Shown here piece after piece: positions 24,218 to 36,800 of a stretch of DNA of 64,000 nt. Origin of the DNA: Haliotis asinina (lineage: Eukaryota; Mollusca; Gastropoda; Lepetellida; Haliotidae); assembly GCF_037392515.1 (NCBI RefSeq), contig NC_090295.1, positions 12,667,001 through 12,731,000 on the forward strand, read 5' to 3'. The position numbers and the translations under genes are program-made. The notes under the pieces were generated by a model that saw only the letters and a program-made list of their open reading frames with translations, had not been told where the DNA came from and made no database searches. Each line of letters opens with the position of its first letter. The first letter of the stretch is position 1.

Positions 24218-26330
24218 ATATTATATATATAAATTATAAAAAAAAATATAAAAAATACGGATGCTGCCACCAGTCACAAAATGTGACAAAACAACTTTAG
24301 AGCTAAGGCTACCTTAGGTCAGTATTAAAATATGGGAGTTAAGGTCAGCGCAAGGATCATTTTGTACAGCTGCACCCAGAGCTTGGACCGCAGGCGAGGT
24401 TTAGTGAAAATACATCACAGGGACCTAACAGATAATGTATATGGAAACTGGCGAAATGCAGGAGGATCACACAAATAGATATATTTCAAATAACAAGTTT
24501 ATTAATAAAGCACCAAACTGAAAATACACGGTCTCGACACGATACCGATTGTCTTCTGAACTGGATATACCTTGCTCGTCATCCGTGGTAATGAATCCGG
24601 ATCGATTGTCGGATTCTCGGAACTGTCAGTCGAAATCCAGGTGTGGAAAAAATTGCAAACCATTCGGAAAAAATTCACTTATCCTCAGCTAGATACTTAG
24701 AGAGCAGACAAAGTGTTACTAATAGCCTCGTTAGTTAAAAGGTTACACAATAAAAATGAATTGCGAAATTGAGAATTTAGCTGTGACGTAAACTTACCCT
24801 ACCTTGCTTGTCAAAGTGAAAACTGCCGCCTCGACGCTAACCGTGACAGCTCTATTATAGGTGACAAAAGGTTGCATATGATACGCAACCATACAGAATT
24901 ATTGGTTTGATTTGTAAATCAAGCATTTTAAACAAAACCTTACGAGAAATGTTACGAAGTTTATAACTTAGTTGACGAATGGAAACGACAGCTTTGGTAG
25001 CTTTCTGGACTAATGTTTGTACATCTTTGGACCAACACAATCTATTTGAAAAAAATGATACCAAGGTAACAATAATAGGTTGATATTTTGATAGAAACAT
25101 CGCCCAGTTTCCATTTGTCATATTTCCTTAATTTACCGCCGTTTCGGAATAAGAGTATTTCAGTCTTATCTAAATTTCACTCTTAAGCTCCATTTGTTAC
25201 AAAACGTATGGTGATGTGGATTGCTTTATGTTTGAATTTACGCGTAGGGTTTGTTATACACAAACATGGTATTCTGAGGTGTCAACCTGTTCCAAACAAT
25301 TTTGATGCGGAGTTCAAAGAGCCACACTTTCCTGGGCTATACCTAAGCAGTTTACATAAAGAATACGCACGCACGCTTACCTTGTTTAGAACCGGAGAAC
25401 TCGATATTATACAAAATACAGGCAAAAGGCAGGATATGGACAAAACCATTCGTTTTTGCCCACTCTGTAGTTTAAATGCTATTGAAAATGAAATTCATTT
25501 TATTTTTGTTTGTCCTGTCTATCATGATATACGTCTTAAATATTTTCCTTACTTACACGTCCGTACTATTAATCACAGAGAGACTCTTGTAAGAATGTTA
25601 CATTCCTCTGATATCTCACTCTTAAAAAAACTGGCAAATTGTGTCAAACACGCTGTCGGTCTACGATCGTCATATCTTTAAAATTTATGAATGCAGCATC
25701 GATTGTAAATATTTGCATGTAATAAGTACTTGGGTCTGAGGCCTTATTGCTGAAATAAATGAATTTCGAATGACACGCAAATAATGCCGTCAGAAAATTC
25801 AAGATGGCGATTGTAAACATGACTGAAGTCTTGTGCTGGAATTTTAATACTGTCATGCTTAAGACTGTAGCTTGGAACCAAACTGCTCAAAGAATTTTGG
25901 CTGGAATCACTCTGGTGATTGAGAGCTTGATTATCTCTGTACTGATTGGACAGGTGTGATGTCACTTGGTTGCAAATCGAGCACATGCAGGTCACATGCA
26001 AAGCAAACCAAGGTGTATACAATTAAACAATGTTCGCAATGTTTACATTGAAATGCATATACGTTGTAGAATGAATGAATTCATTTTTGTTAAAAATGTC
26101 TGTTAAAAAGTATGTACATCAGAAAGTGACCTAACCGAGGTCATCGGTTATCCAATCAAATTGTTAGAACCTTAGGTCAAGTCGTTACGACACAGATCAA
26201 CGCGTTACCACTCTCGTGTGAGGTACGAGATTAGTGTGCAACTGCCCATACGTTGACCACGTGGGTAATGAAGACATCAACCACAGGTCAGATCCTTAGC
26301 ACACCTTATATGGTGTGTAATACACACGTA
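24218..26330. other. Duplicated 3' flank of copy 2
   Basis: 24260-24660 aligns with 38935-39300 (GATGCTGCCACCAGTCA, GACACGATACCGA, AATGAATCCGGAT) and 24700-24840 with 39580-39700. The inverted LINE splits it. No gene. Confidence 0.6.
24870..25775 (+). mobile_element. LINE 3' fragment with 5' inversion
   Basis: On the plus strand 25208-25681 encodes a LINE C-terminus with CPLCSLNAIENEIHFIFVCP, a C-x2-C-x8-H-x5-C pattern, and ends in AATAAATGAAT. From 25200 back to 24870, on the minus strand, lies the region that should precede it: DKTEILLFRNGGKLRK, then YLG and LCWSKDV, then IKPIILYGC, the RT thumb. Inverted upstream plus direct downstream parts fit twin-primed 5' inversion. The 3' ends of this LINE and of the one at 19.4 kb share TGGGYCTGAGGCC. 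Confidence 0.75.
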
Positions 26331-26416
26331 CGCGCATGTGTGTGACTGTGTGTGTGTTTGAGAGAGACAGAGAAAGATATACATATATAGAGAGAGAGTG
26401 TGTGTGTGTGTGTGCT

Positions 26417-26471
<55 letters not shown>
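26331..26471. repeat. Mixed (TG)n/(AG)n microsatellite
   Basis: TG and AG runs near the joint between the copy 2 and copy 3 duplication units; the matching place at 39831-39962 has TG, AG and GATTGAGA runs. Confidence 0.92.
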
Positions 26472-26475
<4 letters not shown>

Positions 26476-27131
26476 TATCCTGACTCGGCATTACACCCAC
26501 AAAAGACATGACACTAAAGTTCAACATAAGACAAACGTTTGATAACAGCCATCTTATTAAATATCACATGATAACCGAAGTCACTTGATATTCGATATTG
26601 ATTTTATTGTCTCTGAAACGAGAAACAATTTGTGTCATTACCATACAAACTTTAGGGATATCTCTCAAACAATATTTTTATTTTCACTGTGTACCTGAAT
26701 TACAAGCTCCAGTCACCTTCGTGAATGCACTAACAATCTGAACAAAGCACCAAACGGAAGATATGAAGTTTGACCAAAATGTCAGAGTCCTGTAAGGAAA
26801 CTTTTGATGCCCCTGTTTCATCTTGACATTATTGTCTTATAGCAGCCTTTGTTTGTTGTTTATAGATACTGTTACTCCAGATCGCTCACAATTCTAAACC
26901 TGACTAAAGCCCTGTCACAAATAGAAAAAGAATCCGTTTTCAGGTTTCTCTGTGTCCCTCAAATTTGCACAACTACAAATAGGATAGGTCGAAATAACTC
27001 ACTTCGGCCTAACTGGACTTTCAAGGGGATGCGTCAGTGTTTTTCCAGAAAAGGATCTTCACTCGTAAAATCGGGCAAAACTCAGGAAAAATACGCACAG
27101 CTGCTGAAAAGTACTGATGGCAATTGTGTGT

Positions 27132-27188
<57 letters not shown>

Positions 27189-27825
27189 TAAATGGTGATT
27201 TCCTCAGGTGTATATGTAGTAAGCATATAAATGATGAGTCCAGATATTTCTTCTTGCAAAAACTCCTTTATATCTCCACAAGATCTTTCAACGTTCAACC
27301 GTGCAAAGGCTCTTCAGGTGTTGAATGTAAACGAGATAGGCGACGCACAACTGTAACAATTTCATAAGGTCATGCCGGTCCCTTCCCAACCTTAATTCCC
27401 CTATGGGTGTTTCACACTTTCGCATATCAGCTACATAACTTGTAGAGACAAACGTGAAAAAAGATATTTGTGCTTAAATGCACAAAGACATATCCATTCA
27501 CAAACGCACGTAAGTAAATATGCACGCATAAACAACGCTCAATCGCACAGAAACACGCACACGTACAAGGACTATATAGTGGAATCTTCCATGAGATACG
27601 TCGATCAATCCTTCCTTTATCAACATTTCTTCCCAGTTGGGTCGAACTGTATACAGTAGCCTCCCGAAGTCATTTCATGTGCCTCGGTCGTCGGTAAACT
27701 GGATTAGCTTTTATATTGAGATGACCAAGAAACACGACTCTACTGTGTGAAGTATTCCTGTTTAATCCTATATTTATACTTTAGAACCTAATACAAATTT
27801 TCCGGGTGTAATGTGAGTGACAAGA
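26472..27825. other. Intergenic, upstream of copy 3
   Basis: Aligns in part with 10.7-11.3 kb and with 40.2-40.7 kb (CCCAGTTGGGTCGAACTGTA; GATGACCAAGAAACA). The copy 3 promoter should lie here, but no core element is clear. Confidence 0.5.
27125..27185. repeat. (TG)n microsatellite
   Basis: TG repeat with one GA interruption. Confidence 0.95.
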
Positions 27826-30800
27826 ATGGAAGGCACGGGTCATGCAACCATTCAAAACTGTGACACAGAAACAGGTGACTCCAACGAGGAAGAGTCACGC
27901 CTCCTTGGAGATTCACGGGACCACAAAACTTCAGGATGTTTCTCTCGTCTACGATCATGTATTGGAGGCTTGTCCATAAACGCCAAGAGCATTATTCTTT
28001 CTCTATTTGCCTTGCTCGGACACCTGGTGTTGTCGCTGGTGTTGCCGATATGGTCGTCCTCGTTTGATAAAATTGGAAGTGACGTATTTGTAGGACAGTT
28101 TGTTGATACGTTCTGGGAGCTTCTGATTCTCTCGGCAGTGTACCTGGGTTGGAAGTTTTTCGACAGAGAGTTACCGTTGAGACCAACTGTCAGTTTGAAA
28201 TCTTTGGCGAGTTATGGCTTCTCAAGTGCTTTGACTGGAGCTTTCATCATTTTTGCCAGCCTTCCCGAGAGAACCCCTCCGTATTTGCAGGCAATCATCG
28301 GATCTTCTCTGATACCATTTACAGTTATTTGTAGATACATAATGCTCAGGAAAGGTATGTTGAGAACTGGAGAAGGGTGAGTGAGTTTAGTGTTACGCCG
28401 CACTGAGCAATATTACAGCAAGATGGCGATGGTCTCTAAATAATCGAGTCTGGGACAGACAATCCAGTGGTCTGTTTAGTTGGTATGCGATGACATGTGT
28501 CAACCACGTCGGCGAGCCTCACCACCCGATCCCGTTGGTCGGTTCTTACAGCAAGCATGAAGATAAATTCTAGCTGCCTAAAGGGGACAACATGTTTAAA
28601 ACTAAAAACAATTTAACATATGATGAGCTGAGACTGTAAGTCAAGGTCAAAATATCATTCTGTGTACACAAGATGCATGCATGTACTAGATAAGCGCCAG
28701 ATAAGATAAAATGATAGATTACATAACACAAATAAAGCGATACAATCCGTCTCCTATTCTCGTGGTAAACGCGTTCCGGCGTTTGCCGATGCGCGATACT
28801 TAACGGTTGTTTCATCATTGACCGGCAACTAGGAAGTGGCAGAAGTCTGCGAATGATCCAAATTTTGCAATGTAGCGAGTATTGGTGAGTTTTACCAACT
28901 TGGACAAATCATAACCTTTTCCCGCCCTTTCCAACAGAATTCCTCTTCTTACGCTTCATGTATAACGTTACTTCCTCGTCATGCCGCGAGAATAGGAGAT
29001 TCCACATTAAGTCAGCGGCGGACGACTTTGTTTTTCACTGAGCCCAAGAGTGCTAATACACCTGAAGATCATGCAGCTGATAGATGCACATGTTAGAAGA
29101 GGAACAAGCATTCATACGATAAAAACAGTTTGTATAATTTTTTACAGCCATTATCCGTAACTACCGCGAGAATGGGAAAAACAACAACTACCAAACATCT
29201 AATTCTTCCAGATATTTTCGCAGTAAACATATTTTCCAACAGTAATCTCTGCACAAATGCATTTTCGGACACTACGTGTGAGAAAATTATTACGAATACA
29301 CGTTGGGGCATGTATCAGGATTATTCATCTCGTCAACTTCTGCCCAGTAGCATCAGGTTTGTTGCACCTCGACTGCGTCCTATTTAGTGTGGTTAAGTTC
29401 AAACTGATGGCCATGCCAAACTTGGTCTCCTCTCGCACTGAGCATTTAATCTATTATTCAACACTGCTCACTCATTCATTCACTCACTCACTCACTCACT
29501 CAGTCTAAACCGATCTCGTGTGACATGGTGATTGTTACAATGGTATACTAGTAGGAATAAAAGTCATTATTATTTCCGAAGAGAAACTCGTTTTATAAAA
29601 AGAGAACTTCTTTTGATGCGACAAAACAACATTTGGTATAAATTTACAATTTCTTTAGTATCTACAACATGACGTTTGTGGGCGACGTCTTGCTCCATCG
29701 TTGTGCTGTAAATGTTATAGATCCATACCATAAGTTGTTACGTTACCTTCCAACTTCTAAATGCCCATCAAGCAATAGTGAGTAAGTGAGTGAGTGAGTT
29801 GAGTTTTACGCCGCACTCAGTAATATTCAAGTTATATGGCGGTGATCTGTAAATAATCAGGTCTGGACCAGACACTCCAGTGATCAACAACATGAGCATC
29901 GATCTGCTCATTTTGGAATCGATGACACGTGTCAACCAAGTGAGCGAGCCTGACCACCCGATCCCGTTTGTCGCCTCTTACAACAAGCATAGTCGCCTTT
30001 TATGTCAAGCATGGATTGCTGAAGGCCAATCCTATCCCGGACCTACAAGCAATAGATGCGACATTTCGGTGTAGAGCCTAACACTGTTATCAAGTAGTTG
30101 TTGAGCCTGTTGTTGAGTGTAATTACTGGAGGTAACTTCTGAGGTGGAAACAAGTATACGTATTGCGATAGCGATAGGCAAGTGCAACATGCTCAGTATT
30201 GCAATAGTAATATTTTTTGCGTCCAACTGTTGTAATACTATTGTACTAATTCATACGTTCTGCTAAGTTGGCGTTTTTCGACTCATCAGTCTTCTGATAC
30301 GATGTTTCTGTTGCAGCCAATTTATGAGACAAGCGGTGTAATTTCCGTTTGCAAGAGTTGACACAAAAACATATAATCATAAATATAAACGAAATATAAT
30401 GAATCACACTGTATAACGCTATGTTCTATCGCAAAACATGCACAAAGGCTTGGAAAGTGGTTTGTTAAATAACTGCTTCGTTTTTTCAGGTGTGAGCTTG
30501 AGAAGAGCTGTTTGCATAATAATTGCAATGATCGGACTTTTTATTACAATGGAACCTCGCATCTGGGGCCTGAAAGGTAGCAGCGGAACCGGAAGTAGCA
30601 AAGAAAGTGACACAGTGGTCTCCCCTGTTGGACGTATTCTTTGGCCCCTTTCATTTTGCTTCGGATTCATCCCCGACGCTGTAAACAGAGTCATCACAGA
30701 GCAGGAACTAAAACGTCCACAAGTTAGCTATACTTTCAAATTTTAGTTCCAGTTTTACATTGGGTGTGTGTATGACAATGAGAGTTCAACTGAAGGACTT

Positions 30801-33800
30801 TGAGGGACAATGAGTTTTGTCTGGGGTCGTTCATGCCCAGCAATGGCCATGCGTTGAGTTGCGTTCGAAATTTCGACGTGTGTCAAAAGCCATTGTTCGT
30901 CCTCTCAGTGTTTATTGTTTTGGCATCCGCATTTATTAACTTGTCCATTTGGCTGACGCATGTCATTGTATCACAGTTGCGAAGATCAATGCTGATGCTC
31001 ATTGGATTGTCTATTTAGAGCGATTTAGTTCATCAAGACGAGGAAATAGAACTTTTCAGCATTTAGACGACTACCTGTTTCAGTCTTCTTTCAAATGGAA
31101 TGTTCTGGAGGGCGTTCTCATAGATGCAAATTGGGGTCATTTGTCAGGCTCATCTAATACTTAAGCAGTATTTCTGGTGTTCACCGCTATGGATTTGCTG
31201 GAATATTGCTAATTGCTAAAACCATACTCGCTCACTCACTGACCACCTTTATCTATCATGACACCATGTAGCTGTACGCACGTGCAAACTGTTGGGATGT
31301 GTTTCGTTGCTAAATTTTGCAGACCTAAATGTTCTTGCAAAATATATTTGTTGTCAGCATGTTTGTGTTTGTAACAGATTGTGTTAACATTTATAGGTCA
31401 CGATGACCTTGAAGGTCCGGAGTAGGATAGGCCTTCAGCAACCTAGGCTTGCTATAAAAGGCGACTATACTTGTCCCAAGAGGTGACTAACGGGATCGGG
31501 TGGTCAGACTCGCTCACTTGGTTGACACGTCATCGGTTCCCAATTGCGCAGATCGATGCTCATGTTGTTGATCACTGGATTGTCTGGTCCAGACTCGATT
31601 ATTTACAGACAGTCGCCATATAGCTGGAATATTGCTGAATGAGGCGTAAACCTAAACTCACTCACTTATAGGTCACAATGACCTTCTTACTTTACGAGGA
31701 CATTTCTCATCTTCAGTGGTAACGAACTTGGCTACTTGACAGTGGAATTTGTGTGGGGTTTTCTTTCACACAGATTTCATGATTTGTGACCGAATCTTTG
31801 TAACTTTTGTAACTACAAGTCGAGGTGAAATAAATGTCCCGTATGCGTCCAAATTCAAATTTATAAGGAATTAATTGCACGTTTTAATCAATGTTATGAA
31901 GCAGCATGTGCTTTTTAACGCGAAAACAAGACACATATCTAAAACACTGACTTGGTCTAATGTAACAGAACAAAATGTGATTATGAAATTGCTGTAACGG
32001 GAATTCATTCATGGTCATAGATAATTCAAGATCGCAAAAATGGAATTGACGGGGCACAATTTGTAAACTCTTCTTCATAAATCGGAACTGGACTTTTCTA
32101 TTAATGTATCTGTGGTGTCTGAACATCAACAGAATGTTTGAGGATATAACTGGAGGTGATTTAAACTGATTATAAAATGTTCACACTTCGTCTGTTCCAT
32201 GTCAGGATATGTCGTCAAGGATATTGTGGTGATGTTTGTCCCATGTTTTTAATTCCACCATGAAGCGTGTTTTTGCACCTGATGTAATATTGAACACGTT
32301 ATGTTTTAGGTCCATACTGTGAACTTTCTCGTCTACGGCCAGCTATCGGCCTTAGTGTTTGTCGTACTTCTGTTCTGGGTTGACCTAATTCCTGGATTTG
32401 GAATGGTAAGCACTTTGCATTATCCATTTACCAAGAAAACCAAGATATCTTTAATTATACCAAAAGCACTAGGATCTATGGAATCCTACATGTGACATTG
32501 TCGCGTTATAGCTTTGCCGCGTTGTCGTCATCTCAAAAACAAGTAAAAAGGGGCAAAATTAACCAAAGCGCGGCGATACCAGAACGCGACATTTCGAACA
32601 GTTTTCGCATTGTCACTCTGTCGCGTTGTCGCATTATGTTTCCACTCATCGATTCATCTACCAGGCGACATACGACATAGCGATAATTTTCAAGATCGAA
32701 ATATGTCGCGTTGTCGTATTGTCGCCCAATCTAAGGAGTTAGAAATGTCAGTACAATGTCATGAAATTTACCGCGAACACCAAGATCTTCATGTTGCCGC
32801 GAAAATACTAAGATCTCATCCACATTACCTCGAGCACTAACAAAAATTCAAATTCTGGTTTAAATGTGATTGCAGACATGTCATGTTGTTTTTGTTGAAA
32901 AGGACAATGTCTAATTTCGAATTTGACAATCCATGTGATGAGCTCTCACCAGTATGTCATTGTAATAGCGCTTAGCTCACTTCTTGTTAAATTTTTGTTT
33001 ACAATGACGAACCCCAACGATACCCCGTCCTTCCTGTGCACGGAAAGAGATGGAGTATTGTTTTAGGACAATACTTGTAAATTAAATGCCACTGGACATC
33101 ACTGTGTCGATATTATTTCCTAAGCATAATCAAAATTGGGTCTTTGGCGTGACGAGCAAATGTCTTCACCACTCGCTTAATCATCTCACCTTAAAATTCA
33201 TGAATGTCAAATCAAAATGGTGAAATCTCACTCAATGTTGCTTTTTTCTTTTTGTGCTTAGTAGACACCTGGAAAAGAATGTACTGACACTTATACTTTT
33301 CATGTTTTTTCTTATGCGTTTCCATCAGAATATTTCTCCTGTATATGGGGTGTGTGGGATACCCTAAAAAATGAAAGCGGTCTCTCGAGAACCGGATACA
33401 ATGTGTAAAGCCTATTTCTGTTGTCCTCTATCATGATATTGATGGAATATTGATAAACGTGGCGTAAAACTAAACACACTCATATTTGTGTGTATGGACA
33501 GGGTTTTGTCGCTTTCGTTTATTTCGTTGTCCGTTATCATGATATTGATGGAATATTGATAAACGTGACGTAAAACTAAACACACACATATTTCTGTATA
33601 TGGACAGGGTTTTGTCGCTTTCGTTTATTTCGCTGTCCGTTATCATGATATTGATGGAATATTGATAAACGTGACGTAAAACTAAACACACACATATTTC
33701 TGTATATGGACAGGGTTTTGTCGCTTGCGTTTATTTCCTTGTCCGTTATCATGATATTGATGGAATATTGATAAACATGACGTAAAACTAAACACACACA

Positions 33801-36800
33801 TATTTCTGTATATGGACAGGGTTTTGTCGCTTGCGATTATTTCGTTGTCCGTTATCATGATATTGATGGACTATCGATAAACGTGACGTACAACTAAACA
33901 CACACATATTTCTGTATATGGACAGGGTTTTGTCGCTTTCGTTTATTTCGTTGTCCGTTATCATGATATTGATGGAATATTGATAAACGTGGCGTAAAAC
34001 TAAACACACACATATTTCTGTATATCGACAGGGTTTTGTCGCTTTCGTTTATTTCGTTGTCCGTTATCATGATATTGAGGGAATATTGATAAACGTGACG
34101 TAAAACTGAACACACACATATTTCTGTATATGGACAGGGTTTTGTCGCTTGCGTTTATTTCCTTGTCCGTTATCATGATATTGATGGAATATTGATAAAC
34201 ATGACGTAAAACTAAACACACACATATTTCTGTATATGGACAGGGTTTTGTCGCTTGCGATTATTTCGTTGTCCGTTATCATGATATTGATGGAAAATCG
34301 ATAAACGTGACGTAAAACTGAACACACACATATTTCTGTATATGGACAGGGTTTTGTTGCTTGCGTTTATTTCGTTGTCCGTTATCATGATATTGATGGA
34401 ATATTGATAAACATGACGTAAAACTAAACACACACACATTTCTGTATATGGACAGGGTTTTGTCGCTTTCGTTTATTTCGTTGTCCGCTATCATGATATT
34501 GATGGAATATTGATAAGCGTTACGTAAAACTAAACACACACATATTTCTGTATATGGACAGGGTTTTGTCGCTTTCGTTTATTTCATTGTCCGTTATCAT
34601 GATATTGATGGAATATTGATAAACGTGACGTAAAACTAAACACACACATATTTCTGTATATGGACAGGGTTTTGTCGCTTTCGTTTATTTCGTTGTCTGT
34701 TACCATGATATTGATGGAATATTGATAAACGTGACGTAAAACTAAACACACACATATTTCTGTATATGGACAGGGTTTTGTCGCTTGCGTTTATTTCCTT
34801 GTCCGTGATCATGATATTGATGGAATATTGATAAACGTGACGTAAAACTGAACACACACATATTTCTGTATATGGACAGGGTTTTGTCGCTTGCGTTTAT
34901 TTCGTTGTCCGTTATCATGATATTGATGGAATATTGATAAACGTGACGTAAAACAAAACACACACATATTTCTGTTTGTAGACAGTTGTTTGTCACTTTC
35001 GTTTATTTCGTTGTCCGTTATCATGATATTGATGGAATATTGATAAACGTGACGTAAAACTAAACACACACATATTTCTGTATATGGACAGGGTTTTGTC
35101 GCTTGCGTTTATTTCGTTTTCCGTTATCATGATATTGATGGAATATTGATAAACGTGACATAAAACTAAACACACACATATTTCTGTATATGGACAGGGT
35201 TTTGTCGCTTTCGTTTATTTCGTTGTCCGTTATCATGATATTGATGGAATATTGATAAACGTGACGTAAAACTAAACACACACATATTTCTGTATATGGA
35301 CAGGGTTTTGTCGCTTTCGTTTATTTCGTTGTCCGTTATCATGATATTGATGGAATATTGATAAACGTGAGGTAAAACTAAACACACACATATTTCTGTA
35401 TATGGACAGGGTTTTGTCGCTTGCGTTTATTTCCTTGTCCGTTATCATGATGTTGATGGAATATTGATAAACGTGACGTAAAACTAAACACACACATATT
35501 TCTGTATATGGACAGGGTTTTGTCGCTTTCGTTTATTTCGTTGTCCGTTATCATGATATTGAGGGAATATTGATAAACGTGACGTAAAACTGAACACACA
35601 CATATTTCTGTATATGGACAGGGTTTTGTCGCTTTCGTTTATTTCGTTGTCCGTTATCATGATATTGATGGAATATTGATAAACGTGACGTAAAACTGAA
35701 CACACACATATTTCTGTATATGGACAGGGTTTTGTCGCTTTCGTTTATTTCGTTGTCCGTTATCATGATATTGATGGAATATTGATAAACGTGACGTAAA
35801 ACTAAACACACACATATTTCTGTATATGGACAGGGTTTTGTCGCTTTCGTTTATTTCGTTGTCCGTTATCATGATATTGATGGAATATTGATAAACGTGA
35901 CGTAAAACTAAACACACACATATTTCTGTATATGGACAGGGTTTTGTCGCTTTCGTTTATTTCGTTGTCCGTTATCATGATATTGATGGAATATTGATAA
36001 ACGTGACGTAAAACTAAACACACACATATTTCTGTATATGGACAGGGTTTTGTCGCTTTCGTTTATTTCGTTTTCCGTTATCATGATATTGATGGAATAT
36101 TGATAAACGTGACGTAAAACTGAACACACACATATTTCTGTATATGGACAGGGTTTTGTCGCTTTCGTTTATTTCGTTGTCCGTTATCATGATATTGATG
36201 GAATATTGATAAACGTGACGTAAAACTAAACACACACATATTTCTGTATATGGACAGGGTTTTGTCGCTTTCGTTTATTTCGTTGTCCGTTATCATGATA
36301 TTGATGGAATATTGATAAACGTGACGTAAAACTAAACACACACATATTTCTGTATATGGACAGGGTTTTGTCGCTTGCGTTTGTTTCGTTGTCCGTTATC
36401 ATGATATTGATGGAATATTGATAAACGTGACGTAAAACTAAACACACACATATTTCTGTATATGGACAGGGTTTTGTCGCTTTCGTTTATTTCGTTGTCC
36501 GTTATCATGATATTGATGGAATATTGATAAGCGTTACGTAAAACTAAACACACACATATTTCTGTATATGGACAGGGTTTTGTCGCTTGCGTTTATTTCG
36601 TTGTCCGTTATCATGATATTGATGGAATATTGATAAACGTGACGTAAAACTAAACACACACATATTTCTGTATATGGACAGGGTTTTGTCGCTTTCGTTT
36701 ATTTCGTTGTCCGTTATCATGATATTGATGGAATATTGATAAACGTGACGTAAAACTAAACACACACATATTTCTGTATATGGACAGGGTTTTGTCGCTT

